This document shows, piece after piece, positions 34,480-43,271 of a DNA stretch of 64,000 nucleotides. The notes beneath the pieces were generated by a model. It saw only the letters and a list, made by a program, of their open reading frames with translations, was not told the origin of the DNA and did not search any database. Within the stretch, counting starts at the first letter, position 1. Each line of letters begins with the position of its first letter. The stretch comes from Ornithinibacillus bavariensis. GTDB lineage: Bacteria; Bacillota; Bacilli; Bacillales; Amphibacillaceae. The stretch is from assembly GCF_050433565.1 (NCBI RefSeq), contig NZ_JBNPWZ010000009.1:1-64000 (forward strand), written 5' to 3'. The position numbers were made by a program, and so were the translations under genes.

Positions 34480-35521
34480 ATATTTTAATATTAATACGGA
34501 TAATTTCTGCTTCTCGTGCAGAATTATAAATGATAATGATTAATGGTCCGATAATAAAACCTAAAATACCAAAGATTTTAAGACCTAAAAACATAGAAAT
34601 TAAGGTTGCTAGTGGGGAAAGTCCCATATGCTTACCCATTACTTTAGGTTCTACTGTTCTTCTAATCGCTAATAATATGATTGCTAGAATAGATAATTCG
34701 ATACCGGTCTGAACATCACCTGCTAAAAACATAATTAGTGCCCATGGTCCAAGTATGATGATGGAGCCGATAATTGGTATGATGTCGATAACCCATATAA
34801 TTAAAGACATAATAAGCGCTACATCTGGAGCAATTATAAATAAGCCAATTAAAGAAACTGCAAAAATTAATAAGCTTACCAAAAATTGTGCCTTAAAGAA
34901 TCCTACAATAACACTTTTAATCCGACTATTCATAAAGGCGACTTTTCTCGCTGTTTCCTCTGTGAATAATTGATATATCTTTTTTCTAAGTATAGGCAAC
35001 TCTAGCATAAATAAAAACAGTGCAATTAGATAGACTAATATACTAACAATATACTGGGGTACTTCCGCAAAGATCTTTGCAACCTTATTAATAGTTAATT
35101 TTTCTTTAATAGTATCACTTAGCTGACTAATGTAATTATCAAAGCTATCGGTTACTGTTTGGACAAATTCAGTAGGCAGATTTTTACCATATTCACTAAA
35201 CTTTTTTTCTAAATCTTCATAGATACTGTTTATTTTATTAATATGGGATGGAACATCTTCAACAAAATTAATTGTTTGTCCGACGGCCTTTGTAACTAAA
35301 AAGGAACCTGCTATACCTGCAATAATGATGAACGAAAGAAAAACAATAATTACAGCTGATTTTCTAGATAGCTTAACCTTATTCTGAATTAGCCTGACTA
35401 ATGGATTCAAAGAAAGTGCAGTAAGTACTGCAATAATAAGTGGTATGGATAATGATAGAACATAAAATCCTACGATTAAGAGAGTTGCGACGATTAGGAA
35501 GATAAAAATTTTCCGAAACAA
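34478..35521 (-). CDS. AI-2E family permease (YtvI-like)
   Basis: 347-aa membrane protein of the AI-2E (UPF0118) family with about seven or eight helices. The conserved region near the end reads WVIDIIPIIGSIIILGPWAL, then VEPKVMGKHMGLSPLATLIS and LGFIIGPLI. A long soluble segment (about 75-150) lies between the early and late helices. TTG start with AAAGGAG 9 nt upstream. Family members include Na+/H+ antiporters and the spore protein YtvI; the transported substrate cannot be assigned. This gene is not in the B. subtilis cta-ylb region, so it is a local insertion. Confidence 0.82.
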   Translation of the reverse strand: MFRKIFIFLIVATLLIVGFYVLSLSIPLIIAVLTALSLNPLVRLIQNKVKLSRKSAVIIVFLSFIIIAGIAGSFLVTKAVGQTINFVEDVPSHINKINSIYEDLEKKFSEYGKNLPTEFVQTVTDSFDNYISQLSDTIKEKLTINKVAKIFAEVPQYIVSILVYLIALFLFMLELPILRKKIYQLFTEETARKVAFMNSRIKSVIVGFFKAQFLVSLLIFAVSLIGLFIIAPDVALIMSLIIWVIDIIPIIGSIIILGPWALIMFLAGDVQTGIELSILAIILLAIRRTVEPKVMGKHMGLSPLATLISMFLGLKIFGILGFIIGPLIIIIYNSAREAEIIRINIKI

Positions 35522-35638
35522 AAAATTGTACTCCTTTCGATTAAAGGGAATGGTTATATACTATCTATACAAAATATAGCATGAAACTATTCCAATGAAT
35601 AGGACTAAATAATTATAAATTGGTATTGTTTACAAAAA

Positions 35639-35679
35639 AAGAACCCGTTATCCTCGAAATAAGAGTATACCAGGTTCTT
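35639..35679 (-). terminator. Probable terminator of ylbA
   Basis: AAGAACC (35639-35645) and GGTTCTT (35673-35679), with a partly paired inner region. On the minus strand the stem is followed by TTTTTTGTAAAC. It lies downstream of the leftward ylbA gene. Confidence 0.6.
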
Positions 35680-35702
35680 ATATGATTCATTTCGTTGTTA
35701 AC

Positions 35703-36071
35703 TTATTCACCTTTAAGTGATTGTAATTCTTCACTAAGACTTTGTAAAATCTCTCTTGCCCGTTCCACTAAATTTTCTGGGAAGTTCTCTTCTTCACCAT
35801 ACTCGATACCGTGTGGGTAATAATGTTTACCTAGTAAAGGGGTAAGAAGTTTAATGACAGCATCCTTCCGGTCCACATCACCTTCTAGTGCATATCCTTG
35901 AACACGGATATAATATGTAACATTTGTTTCGTTAGAACCAATCTTATAATCATATGTAACACGCTCATAATCCCACTGACCAGCACGAATAAATGCGTGT
36001 TTTCCCATAATATGATCTAATGGTTTAAGGTCTAAAACTGTATCTTCAATTCCTAAATTTTCTAATTTCAT
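35703..36071 (-). CDS. ylbA: YugN-like family protein YlbA
   Basis: 122-aa soluble protein starting MKLENLGIEDTVLDLKPLDH. The AGQWDYERVTYDYKI and YYIRVQGYALEGDVD segments match the YugN-like family, whose member YlbA occupies this place in B. subtilis after ctaG. Function unknown. GAGGTGAAAT precedes the ATG. The next B. subtilis gene, ylbB (CBS-domain protein), is absent. Confidence 0.85.
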   Translation of the reverse strand: MKLENLGIEDTVLDLKPLDHIMGKHAFIRAGQWDYERVTYDYKIGSNETNVTYYIRVQGYALEGDVDRKDAVIKLLTPLLGKHYYPHGIEYGEEENFPENLVERAREILQSLSEELQSLKGE

Positions 36072-36337
36072 TTATTTCACCTCACATTTTTGCTCATTAA
36101 TTTAATAATAGTATTATTTCCCATAACTTGCAATGGTAATGGTAAAAATTTGACGTACAGTCATTTCATTCCGCCATTAAATTGTAACGATTTTTTTCCA
36201 AAGCCTGTATAATTACCTATATAGCATGGTCATAACTTGTTATAGCAAATGATAATTATTTTAATAGATATGATGCATGTTCTTATATAGTAGAACATAA
36301 TGTTAAATATAAGATTTAATAGAGGGAGTTTATCGAA

Positions 36338-37408
36338 ATGCGTTTTTTTAGGGGATTAGTATTATTTACTATTGTTGCACTAATAACGTTTTATATATTA
36401 GATAAGAAGGACATTGAACCTGATGAGGCGATAGAAAGAATAAGTCATATGATTACACAGAAGAAAAATGAAATTGCGGATAAATCGGTACCAGAGAATA
36501 TTATTGCCAATCAAAAATTTCAAGGTGAAATCTACCAGTGGATTGGTAAAAATACTAGAGAATTATTAGCGGCAATTGGTGAACCTATACGTAAGGACTT
36601 GAGCAGTTATGGTTATACTTGGTGGGTTTATACTAACCATAAAACACAATATATCCAATTCGGTATCTTAGATGATAGAATTGTAACAGTATTTGCGACC
36701 GGGAAAGATATCAAGATTGAACCCTTATCAATTGGAGCGACATATGAATCAGTGAATACAGAGCTTCAATTTGCAAATGAAGTGACCTATAATCAGGATA
36801 TTTCGTCATATACCTTCCAATTAGACAAAGAGGATATGAGAATGCGGCCATTAGTAAAAGTTACAAATGATCTATTTTTACAGTTATATTTTGATACCTT
36901 TACAAACGAATTATCATCCATTCGATTGATGACAGGAGATATGCTGCTGAAGCAAAGGCCATATGGATTACGTTACCGCGGGGAATTACCGGAAAGTATA
37001 GTATTATCGGATGATGAATGGAAAAAAGTAGAATATGGTATGGAACAACAAATTTTTGATTTGACAAATATTATCCGATATCGTTTTCAAAAAGACAGCT
37101 TAGTTTGGGAAGATAAAGTAAGTGAAGTTGCCTTTTTGCATAGTAAAGATATGGCGGAAAATCATTATTTTTCCCATTATAGTCAAAACGGGGATGGGTT
37201 GAAGGAAAGGTTAGATAAAGAGGATGTGTACTATTTTGCTGCTGGAGAAAACATTGCAGCACAATATATCGATGCCCCTGCCGCTGTAGAAGGGTGGTTA
37301 AATAGTGAAGGTCATCGGGAAGCATTGCTGCATGATGATTATACACATTTAGGTGTAGGGGTATACCATTTATATTACACCCAAAACTTTTTGACGAAGC
37401 CTTTTTAA
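36338..37408 (+). CDS. ylbC: CAP/SCP-domain protein YlbC
   Basis: 356-aa exported or membrane-anchored protein: an N-terminal hydrophobic helix (about 3-21), a CAP-associated N-terminal domain (about 70-215, with YQWIGKNTRELLAAIGEP), then a CAP (SCP/PR1) domain (about 230-352). CAP hallmarks are FLHSKDMAENHYFSH, AAGENIA and the C-terminal GEGHRE-like NSEGHREALL followed by THLGVG. Extracellular role unknown; relatives are spore or biofilm proteins. GGGAG precedes the ATG. Confidence 0.9.
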   Translation: MRFFRGLVLFTIVALITFYILDKKDIEPDEAIERISHMITQKKNEIADKSVPENIIANQKFQGEIYQWIGKNTRELLAAIGEPIRKDLSSYGYTWWVYTNHKTQYIQFGILDDRIVTVFATGKDIKIEPLSIGATYESVNTELQFANEVTYNQDISSYTFQLDKEDMRMRPLVKVTNDLFLQLYFDTFTNELSSIRLMTGDMLLKQRPYGLRYRGELPESIVLSDDEWKKVEYGMEQQIFDLTNIIRYRFQKDSLVWEDKVSEVAFLHSKDMAENHYFSHYSQNGDGLKERLDKEDVYYFAAGENIAAQYIDAPAAVEGWLNSEGHREALLHDDYTHLGVGVYHLYYTQNFLTKPF

Positions 37409-37419
37409 CGGTTAATCTA

Positions 37420-37562
37420 CTGGGAGGCTAAGTCCCAGGGAACAGGTTGACTGAGCGAAGAATAAGTATACTATATTTTCGGTGTGGTGTTTGTACTATA
37501 CTTATCGGATTTAATCTTGACTATATACTATTGTCTTCGTCTTTTGCTTTCCTGGGATTAGG
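37420..37562 (+). ncRNA. Candidate structured RNA between ylbC and ylbD
   Basis: Nested pairing spans about 140 nt. CTGGGA (37420-37425) can pair with TCCCAG (37433-37438), or the latter can instead close a long-range stem with TTTCCTGGGA (37548-37557). Inside that stem, CGAAGA (37456-37461) pairs with TCTTCG (37534-37539), and ATAAGTATA (37462-37470) pairs with TATACTTAT (37497-37505). The two alternatives for TCCCAG are mutually exclusive, as in a switch. No ORF covers the region. Seen in sequence only; I know of no named RNA here. Confidence 0.4.
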
Positions 37563-37657
37563 CATTATGCACAGTCACATTCACATAAGCATAAATTATT
37601 AATAGTTAATATCATCGTATTTTGGTTGAGAATGCTTGATGAATGAGGTGAATGATG

Positions 37658-38053
37658 ATGAGTGATAATCAGTTGCATCCGACTGTTCGCCAGTTTCGAG
37701 ATTTTATTAACAGACATCCGAGCTTAAGAAAAGAAATTAGGCGTACAGGTAGGACTTGGCAAGAATATTATGAAAAATGGTCCTTACTTGGTGAAGATGA
37801 TGAATTCTGGGATGTATATAAAAAAGATTCTAGTGAGGAAAAAACAACTAAGAAGGATGATAGCAAGGCAGATTTATTTAAACAACTAGTAAAGCTTACG
37901 GAAAATATTGATATTGAAAAAGTACAAAAACAGATTCATCAATTAAGTGGTACTATATCGACAGTTCAGGAATTAATTGATCAATATCAAGGATCTAAAG
38001 GTGGAGCACGCCCAATGAATAATCGCCAGCCATTTGGTTGGGGCAGGGATTAG
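37658..38053 (+). CDS. ylbD: YlbD-like putative spore coat protein
   Basis: 131-aa hydrophilic protein. Three ATG codons run in tandem; the third (37658) has the best spacing (7 nt) from GAGGTG. The N-terminal LHPTVRQFRDFINRHPSLR and TWQEYYEKWSLLGEDDEFWD match the YlbD coat family, and the tail is Gln/Gly/Arg-rich. It probably associates with the spore coat; there is no catalytic motif. It precedes ylbE, with which it is nearly contiguous. Confidence 0.83.
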   Translation: MSDNQLHPTVRQFRDFINRHPSLRKEIRRTGRTWQEYYEKWSLLGEDDEFWDVYKKDSSEEKTTKKDDSKADLFKQLVKLTENIDIEKVQKQIHQLSGTISTVQELIDQYQGSKGGARPMNNRQPFGWGRD

Positions 38054-38061
38054 TGATTACA

Positions 38062-38295
38062 ATGCAGAAGGAAGTATATTATTATGTAAAAAGTAGACAG
38101 GAGCTACTTCATTTCATTCGACATAATCCAGAATGGTATCGATATTTAACTAGGGATCCTTCGAGAATTAGTGAATGCGAATTAGAAGCGAAGCGATTTT
38201 ACGGAAGAACCTTCTCCCAAAGGCTTGAAAAAGTAAATCAAAATGTTCAGATGGTCGGAATGCTATTGCAATTTGCAGAAATGATGAAAGATTAA
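38062..38295 (+). CDS. ylbE: YlbE-like protein
   Basis: 77-aa protein starting MQKEVYYYVKSRQELLHFIR. The ATG at 38062 aligns with family N-termini; a GTG at 38053 that overlaps the ylbD stop is the alternative and would add three residues. Conserved IRHNPEWYRYLTRDPSRI identifies the YlbE family. Function unknown; probably co-transcribed with ylbD. Confidence 0.83.
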   Translation: MQKEVYYYVKSRQELLHFIRHNPEWYRYLTRDPSRISECELEAKRFYGRTFSQRLEKVNQNVQMVGMLLQFAEMMKD

Positions 38296-38349
38296 TTGTT
38301 TTTCATTTTCGCCAAAATGATGATAAACTAATGGTGGAGGTGAATAACT

Positions 38350-38790
38350 ATGATAGCTACCCTTGAATATGTCGAGATACTAGATAAATCCGAGATGCTG
38401 GGGAAAATGGTTCTTAAGTCAGAGGTTTATGAAGCGTATAGAGATGCAAAGCTAGCTTTATATAATGATGATGAGGCCAATCGGCTTATAAAGGATTTTA
38501 ATAATGTTAAGGATCTATATGAAGACGTACAACGTTTTGGTAGATATCATCCCGATTATTCCGAGATAATGAAATTAGTCCGTACGAAAAAACGTGCAAT
38601 GGACTTAAATGATAAAGTAGCAGCATATAAGATTGCTGAGCGAAGCTTTCAAGGTCTGCTAGATGAAATCAGTCAATATATTGCTCTTAGTGTAAGTGAT
38701 CAAATTAAAGTACCAAAAGATGGTGCAGCACTAACAGATAGTGGCTGTGGCTGTGGTAGTGGAGGGAGCTGCGGATGTAAGGCATCCTAG
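38350..38790 (+). CDS. ricF: RicF (YlbF), Fe-S subunit of the Ric complex
   Basis: 146-aa helical protein of the YlbF/YmcA family. The C-terminus is Cys-rich, with CGCG and CGC clusters after residue 130, the segment that binds Fe-S clusters in the RicA-RicF-RicT (YmcA-YlbF-YaaT) complex. In B. subtilis this complex assists RNase Y and is needed for competence, biofilm and sporulation. Length and the motif MLGKMVLKSEVYEAYRDAK agree with YlbF. GGAGGTG precedes the ATG. RicA and RicT are outside the window. Confidence 0.9.
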   Translation: MIATLEYVEILDKSEMLGKMVLKSEVYEAYRDAKLALYNDDEANRLIKDFNNVKDLYEDVQRFGRYHPDYSEIMKLVRTKKRAMDLNDKVAAYKIAERSFQGLLDEISQYIALSVSDQIKVPKDGAALTDSGCGCGSGGSCGCKAS

Positions 38791-38866
38791 GCATCTACTC
38801 CATTGTATTTTGTAAAGTATTCTGATAAACTAGTTGAAAATAACTTGTAATGGTGAGGATTTTTTT

Positions 38867-39142
38867 ATGAGAACGAATCGTCAAGGATTAATTGTTTGGT
38901 TCCAGCATACAAAGAACATAAAACAATTGAAGCGTTTAGGACATATATTATATACATCGAAAAGAATGAAGTATGCTGTAATGTATGTGGAACAAGACGA
39001 AATTGAAGAAGTTGAAAAGAAATTACTAAAATACCCGTTTATCTCAAAGGTAGATCGTTCCTATAAGCCTTTCGTTCGTACGGAATACGAAAATGCAAAG
39101 CCAGATAAAGCCAAGCAATATGATTATAAGATGGGAATTTAA
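38867..39142 (+). CDS. ylbG: UPF0298 protein YlbG
   Basis: 91-aa protein starting MRTNRQGLIVWFQHTKNIKQ. The frame is open 11 codons upstream, but family members begin at this Met and GTGAGGAT lies upstream. Conserved segments are LRRYGH-like LKRLGHILYTSKRMKYAVMY and HPYVKxVxRSxR-like YPFISKVDRSYKPFV. Function unknown. A symmetrical terminator follows immediately. Confidence 0.87.
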   Translation: MRTNRQGLIVWFQHTKNIKQLKRLGHILYTSKRMKYAVMYVEQDEIEEVEKKLLKYPFISKVDRSYKPFVRTEYENAKPDKAKQYDYKMGI

Positions 39143-39171
39143 ACCCCTTGCATATGCAAGGGGTTTTTTTG
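39141..39171. terminator. Terminator of ylbG
   Basis: Fully palindromic stem AAACCCCTTGCAT (39141-39153) and ATGCAAGGGGTTT, followed by T7 in total. Confidence 0.88.
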
Positions 39172-39404
39172 TATATAATCATAATCAGTATAGAATTGGT
39201 ATCGCTAAATTGTTTCTAATTTTGATACTAACAGAATATCGGTACTTGATAGCATTTCTTTTAAGTAAACTAATAAAGTAAGTTAAATAACCGAAAAGCC
39301 TAGAAATGGAGAATTAATACTATTTGTAAATAGAGATAAGCGCATTAATCTAATTGACCGAGAGGTAGTAAAGTATAGTTAATAGACGTTGTTCAAATAG
39401 AAAA

Positions 39405-39520
39405 TAAAAAAACCTGCAGAAATTATTCTGCAGGTCCCTTTGTTTTCTTGTAGAAAACAAAAAGGCAAAGGGAGAGGAGAAACCGGAGGAGAACTTATGG
39501 GGAAGTGTAAGTCTTCTCCG
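39405..39520. ncRNA. Three-hairpin structured element upstream of rsmD (ylbH leader candidate)
   Basis: Hairpin 1 is CCTGCAGAA/TTCTGCAGG (39413-39421, 39426-39434). Hairpin 2 is CCCTTTGTTTTC with GAAAAC and AAAGGG (39436-39447, 39453-39472, 8-base bulge). Hairpin 3 pairs 39484-39497 with 39508-39520 (about 12 bp). A conserved ylbH leader RNA upstream of this gene is known in Bacillus, and this is probably its homologue. Read on the minus strand, hairpin 1 is followed by TTTTTTTATTTTC, a textbook terminator, so an RNA transcribed leftward is also possible. The rest of the 550-base gap has no gene. Confidence 0.6.
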
Positions 39521-39694
39521 TGTTTTGAAACAACCAAGCTACGCATTAGCTGTTCCATTATGCTATTATGTACATTGGAAAAAATAATATACATCAGTTC
39601 CTTATTTTTTTTTCTATGAAATGTTTCTGTTTTCTAATCTATTTCCTTTATGGTAGGATGGAAACGTAATGATGGTAGTCGTGAGGTGTTAATA

Positions 39695-40252
39695 ATGCGT
39701 GTGATAGCGGGAATACATAAAGGAAGACAATTAAAAGCTGTACCAGGTAAGGATACAAGACCAACAACAGATAAGGTTAAAGAAGCAGTATTTCAAATAC
39801 TTGGTCCTTTTTTTCAAGGTGGTAGTTGCTTAGATTTATTTGCAGGAAGCGGTTCATTAGGAATCGAAGCATTAAGTCGCGGAATGGAGACATGTGTTTT
39901 TGTCGATAAATATCCTAAAGCCATTCAAACCGTAAGAGAAAATGTTAGTATGCTAAAGCTAAATGACCATGTAGAAATATTTCGGGCTGAAGCTTATCGA
40001 GCATTATCTGCTGCAGGCAAGCGTGGTTTATCCTTTGATTTAATATTTTTAGATCCGCCATATAACAAGGTGGATTACTTAGAATTAATAGAGTCAATTG
40101 AGAAAGAACAATTACTTCGATCTGGTGGAGTTATTTATTGTGAGCATGATGCAAAGGATATTTTACCAGAAACTTTGCCAGGGTTTTCGATGAAGAAACA
40201 TACCAATTATGGTGGCACTATTGCGATTACTATTTTTCAAAAGGAAAATTAA
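39695..40252 (+). CDS. rsmD: 16S rRNA (guanine966-N2)-methyltransferase RsmD
   Basis: SAM-dependent methyltransferase (YlbH), 185 aa from the ATG giving MRVIAGIHKGRQLKAVPG; GTGAGGTG precedes it. The SAM-binding motif is LDLFAGSGSLGIEALSRG, and the catalytic motif is DPPY in LIFLDPPYNK near residue 120. It modifies G966 of 16S rRNA. It is followed by coaD with 21 nt between, the standard rsmD-coaD pair. Confidence 0.94.
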   Translation: MRVIAGIHKGRQLKAVPGKDTRPTTDKVKEAVFQILGPFFQGGSCLDLFAGSGSLGIEALSRGMETCVFVDKYPKAIQTVRENVSMLKLNDHVEIFRAEAYRALSAAGKRGLSFDLIFLDPPYNKVDYLELIESIEKEQLLRSGGVIYCEHDAKDILPETLPGFSMKKHTNYGGTIAITIFQKEN

Positions 40253-40273
40253 TGTTCACAGAGGGGTGTAGTA

Positions 40274-40759
40274 ATGACTAGATTGGCAATTTGCCCAGGG
40301 AGCTTTGACCCGATAACTTTCGGTCATTTAGATATTATCCAAAGAGGAGCAAAGATTTTTGACGAGGTGATTGTTGCGGTATTTAATAATCAAGCAAAAT
40401 CCCCACTATTTTCTGTACAGGAAAGAATTGCTCTGATTAAAGAATCAACAAAGCATATCCCAAATGTATCAGTTGATTCGAATGACGGGTTATTAATTGA
40501 TTATGCAGAAGAAAAAAATGCTCAAGTTATCTTACGTGGTTTACGAGCTGTTAGTGATTTCGAATATGAAATGCAGATTACGGCAATGAATCGCAAATTA
40601 GATTCTAAGATTGAGACGTTGTTTATGATGACGAATAATCAATATTCATTCCTAAGCTCGAGTATCGTTAAGGAAGTAGCTAAATACAAAGCAGATGTAA
40701 CGGATTTAGTACCTGTAGTAGTTGCTGAAGCACTAAAGGAAAAATATCAATCGAAGTAA
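40274..40759 (+). CDS. coaD: Phosphopantetheine adenylyltransferase
   Basis: Penultimate enzyme of CoA synthesis: 4'-phosphopantetheine + ATP to dephospho-CoA + PPi. 161 aa, the family length. The nucleotidyltransferase motif GSFDPITFGH (HxGH variant TFGH, His18) and the ISSTxIR-like SFLSSSIVKEVA are present, with RGLRAVSDFEYEMQI between them. It completes the rsmD-coaD unit and shares a terminator with ylbJ. Confidence 0.96.
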   Translation: MTRLAICPGSFDPITFGHLDIIQRGAKIFDEVIVAVFNNQAKSPLFSVQERIALIKESTKHIPNVSVDSNDGLLIDYAEEKNAQVILRGLRAVSDFEYEMQITAMNRKLDSKIETLFMMTNNQYSFLSSSIVKEVAKYKADVTDLVPVVVAEALKEKYQSK

Positions 40760-40805
40760 AAGCTAACCTAGCTTAGAGGGGAATCTCTTCTAGGTTAGCT
40801 TTTTA
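40758..40805. terminator. Bidirectional terminator between coaD and ylbJ
   Basis: AAAAGCTAACCTAG near 40758-40771 pairs with CTAGGTTAGCTTTT (40790-40803). The loop contains a further short stem. Confidence 0.88.
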
Positions 40806-42014
40806 TTAGGAATTATTCCGTATCCGCTTATATATTATGGTTACAGCAATGGCAAAGGAGCCTATAGTAATGATAGGGCCAATTTCTTCCAAAAAGAATA
40901 GGGTATTCATCCAACCATTGCTACCAACTGGATTAATTACGGGCATATTTTCTAAATCAAAAACTTGTCTATCTAAATACAGAGGCTTGTATAGAAAAAT
41001 GGTGAGAAGACTAGCAATAAACCCGTGAAGGATTCTTGCGAAAAAATATGGATAGAAACGGATATCTGTTTTTGATATGATACTTGCAACTTGAGCTTGA
41101 ATGGAAAATCCATTAAAGCCTAAAATGAAACTGATGGTGATTAAGCTTGATAATAGGGGATCAATGTTTTCTTTGGAAATCATGTTTGCCCCTAACGTAA
41201 TTTCAAATAGACCTGATATAAATGGTAATGATAGCTCCAATGGAAGTGACAATAGTTGAAAGACATGTTGAAAAGCTAAAGATATCCATGGTGTTATTCC
41301 AATCAGAAAGAGCATTTTATTAATAACAGAGAATAATATAATAAAACCTCCAACCATAACAAGCGTTTTAATGGAATTAAGTACAGCGTCCCCCATAATT
41401 TCACCGAACGGTCTTTTATCCTTTAATCTTGTTTCGTGCATCGCAAGAAAGGCCTTTCTAAGTGAAATTTTATGATTTTCCTTTACGGTAGACTTATCCA
41501 CAGTTCGTCCATAATAACGCATACAAATTCCAGTAAAAGTATTGCCAAGATAATGGCAAACACCTAATAAAAGACCAAGCTTAGCATCATGAAAAAAACC
41601 GACAGAAATTGCTCCAAAGATAAATAAAGGACTGGAGGAATTGGTAAAGGCAACCAGTCTTTCTGCTTCTAAACGTGTGAGTTGATTTTCCTCCCGTAGT
41701 CTAACTGAGATTTTTGCTCCAGTAGGATAACCACTAGCCATTCCCATTATCCAAGCAAAGCTACCGACACCAGGGACATTAAAGAGTGGTCTCATGATTG
41801 GTTCGAAAATAACACCTAAAAATCGAACAACACCAAAGCTTAGAAGTAATTCTGCGGTTATAAAAAATGGTAGAAGTGATGGAAAGACAACTTCCCACCA
41901 CATATCCAAGCCACGGATACTTGCCTCTAATGCATCATTTGGATATTTAATTAATGTGAATGCAAAGAAAATTGTTATTCCTGCTAACATGAATGATTTA
42001 AGTATTTGCTTCAA
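40806..42014 (-). CDS. ylbJ: Sporulation integral membrane protein YlbJ
   Basis: 402-aa polytopic membrane protein with about eight helices and nucleoside-recognition (Gate) domains. The N-terminal FPSLLPFFITAELLLSFG and the GMASGYPTGAKISVRLREEN motif match YlbJ of spore formers; LGFNGFSIQAQVASI occurs in the C-terminal half. In B. subtilis it is made under sigma-E in the mother cell and is needed for resistant spores. AGGAGGCAGCG precedes the ATG. The patatin-like neighbour ylbK is missing. Confidence 0.9.
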   Translation of the reverse strand: MKQILKSFMLAGITIFFAFTLIKYPNDALEASIRGLDMWWEVVFPSLLPFFITAELLLSFGVVRFLGVIFEPIMRPLFNVPGVGSFAWIMGMASGYPTGAKISVRLREENQLTRLEAERLVAFTNSSSPLFIFGAISVGFFHDAKLGLLLGVCHYLGNTFTGICMRYYGRTVDKSTVKENHKISLRKAFLAMHETRLKDKRPFGEIMGDAVLNSIKTLVMVGGFIILFSVINKMLFLIGITPWISLAFQHVFQLLSLPLELSLPFISGLFEITLGANMISKENIDPLLSSLITISFILGFNGFSIQAQVASIISKTDIRFYPYFFARILHGFIASLLTIFLYKPLYLDRQVFDLENMPVINPVGSNGWMNTLFFLEEIGPIITIGSFAIAVTIIYKRIRNNS

Positions 42015-42233
42015 TACGCTGCCTCCTAAAAACTTGCTAAACTGTACTTATTTTTTTGATAGTAGTAAAATATGGGATATGTATTATCGTTGAAATAGGA
42101 CAAGTTTTTAAATATCTATACTAATATACGCACATACATTGCCTAATTATGCCATAGACTTTTATGCTTAAAGAATATTTCTGAAACTGGTATGATAAAG
42201 GCCTGTTACAAGGTAAAGAAGGGGGTCTATCAA

Positions 42234-43256
42234 TTGAAACTTTTTAAGGGACAGTTGCTATCCATTATAGTAGCTGTAATCATAGCTGTACTTCTATCTA
42301 CTTACAAAATGCCATACTATATTCAAAAACCAGGTGGTGCAGATGCGTTAAGTCCAATCGTACATGTGGATAATGCCGAAGAGAGTAAAGGGGACTTTCA
42401 TTTAGTAACAGTTCGAGGCGGGCAAGCAACACCACTACAATATGCGCTCGCAAAAATTTTGCCACATCATGAAATTGTTGATATAGAAGATATACGACCG
42501 GAAGGGATTTCCGAGGATGATTATCTCCACACACAGTTTCAAATGATGGAAAGCTCTCAAGAGGCTTCCACAGTAGTTGCGTATACTGCAGCAAATAAAG
42601 AAATAAAAATAGACTATAAAGGGGTATATGTAGTCAGTATTAAATCTGGTGCACCAGCAGATGGTGTACTAGAAGTTGGTGACCACATCGTTGGAATTGA
42701 TGATCAAGAGATTAAAGAGTCCAACGATTTAATTTCCTATATCGAATCGAAAAAAACAGGTGACACTGTAACGCTTACAATTTTGCGGAAGGATAAGCAG
42801 CTAAAGAAAAGCCTTACCCTTGAAACAATAGATGAGAGTACGAAACAAATTGGAATTGGTATCACGCTAGTAACAGATCGGGATGTTCGAGTAAAACCTA
42901 ACATTACGTTCTCCAGCGGAGGAATAGGTGGTCCAAGTGCAGGGTTAATGTTCTCCTTAGAAATATATGATCAGCTAACAGAGGGAGATTTAACGAAGGG
43001 ACATCAGATAGCAGGTACTGGTACAATTGACTATGATGGCAATGTAGGAAGAATAGGTGGAATTGATAAAAAGGTTGTTGCAGCAGATAAAGAGGGTATA
43101 GAGATATTCTTCGCACCATATGAAGGTGGACGTGGAGGAGACTCCAACTACGAAGTGGCAAAGAAAACAGCCGAAGAAATCGGTAGTGATATGAAAATAG
43201 TTCCAGTTGATACCTTTGATGAAGCATTGAAGTATTTACAAGAAAAAGTTCAATAA
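42234..43256 (+). CDS. ylbL: PDZ-Lon-type serine protease YlbL
   Basis: 340-aa membrane-anchored protease, TTG start with GGGGG 8 nt upstream; the extended frame from 42192 is not used. An N-terminal helix (about 5-23) is followed by a PDZ domain (about 125-205, GVYVVSIKSGAPADG) and a Lon-type proteolytic domain with the Ser/Lys dyad in GGPSAGLM (Ser near 235) and GGIDKKVVAADKEG (Lys near 280). B. subtilis YlbL helps degrade the DNA-damage division inhibitor YneA. It converges on tmcAL. Confidence 0.92.
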   Translation: MKLFKGQLLSIIVAVIIAVLLSTYKMPYYIQKPGGADALSPIVHVDNAEESKGDFHLVTVRGGQATPLQYALAKILPHHEIVDIEDIRPEGISEDDYLHTQFQMMESSQEASTVVAYTAANKEIKIDYKGVYVVSIKSGAPADGVLEVGDHIVGIDDQEIKESNDLISYIESKKTGDTVTLTILRKDKQLKKSLTLETIDESTKQIGIGITLVTDRDVRVKPNITFSSGGIGGPSAGLMFSLEIYDQLTEGDLTKGHQIAGTGTIDYDGNVGRIGGIDKKVVAADKEGIEIFFAPYEGGRGGDSNYEVAKKTAEEIGSDMKIVPVDTFDEALKYLQEKVQ

Positions 43257-43271
43257 GGAAAGTGACAAAGA

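Noticed and set aside
36182..36215. TTGTAA and TATAAT upstream of ylbC as a promoter
   Set aside because: The spacing is 20 nt, too long for a normal sigma-A promoter, and no other support was seen.
39379..39594. Leftward 71-codon ORF upstream of rsmD
   Set aside because: It spans the three hairpins and has low-complexity Pro/Ser/Leu content, so RNA structure explains the region better.
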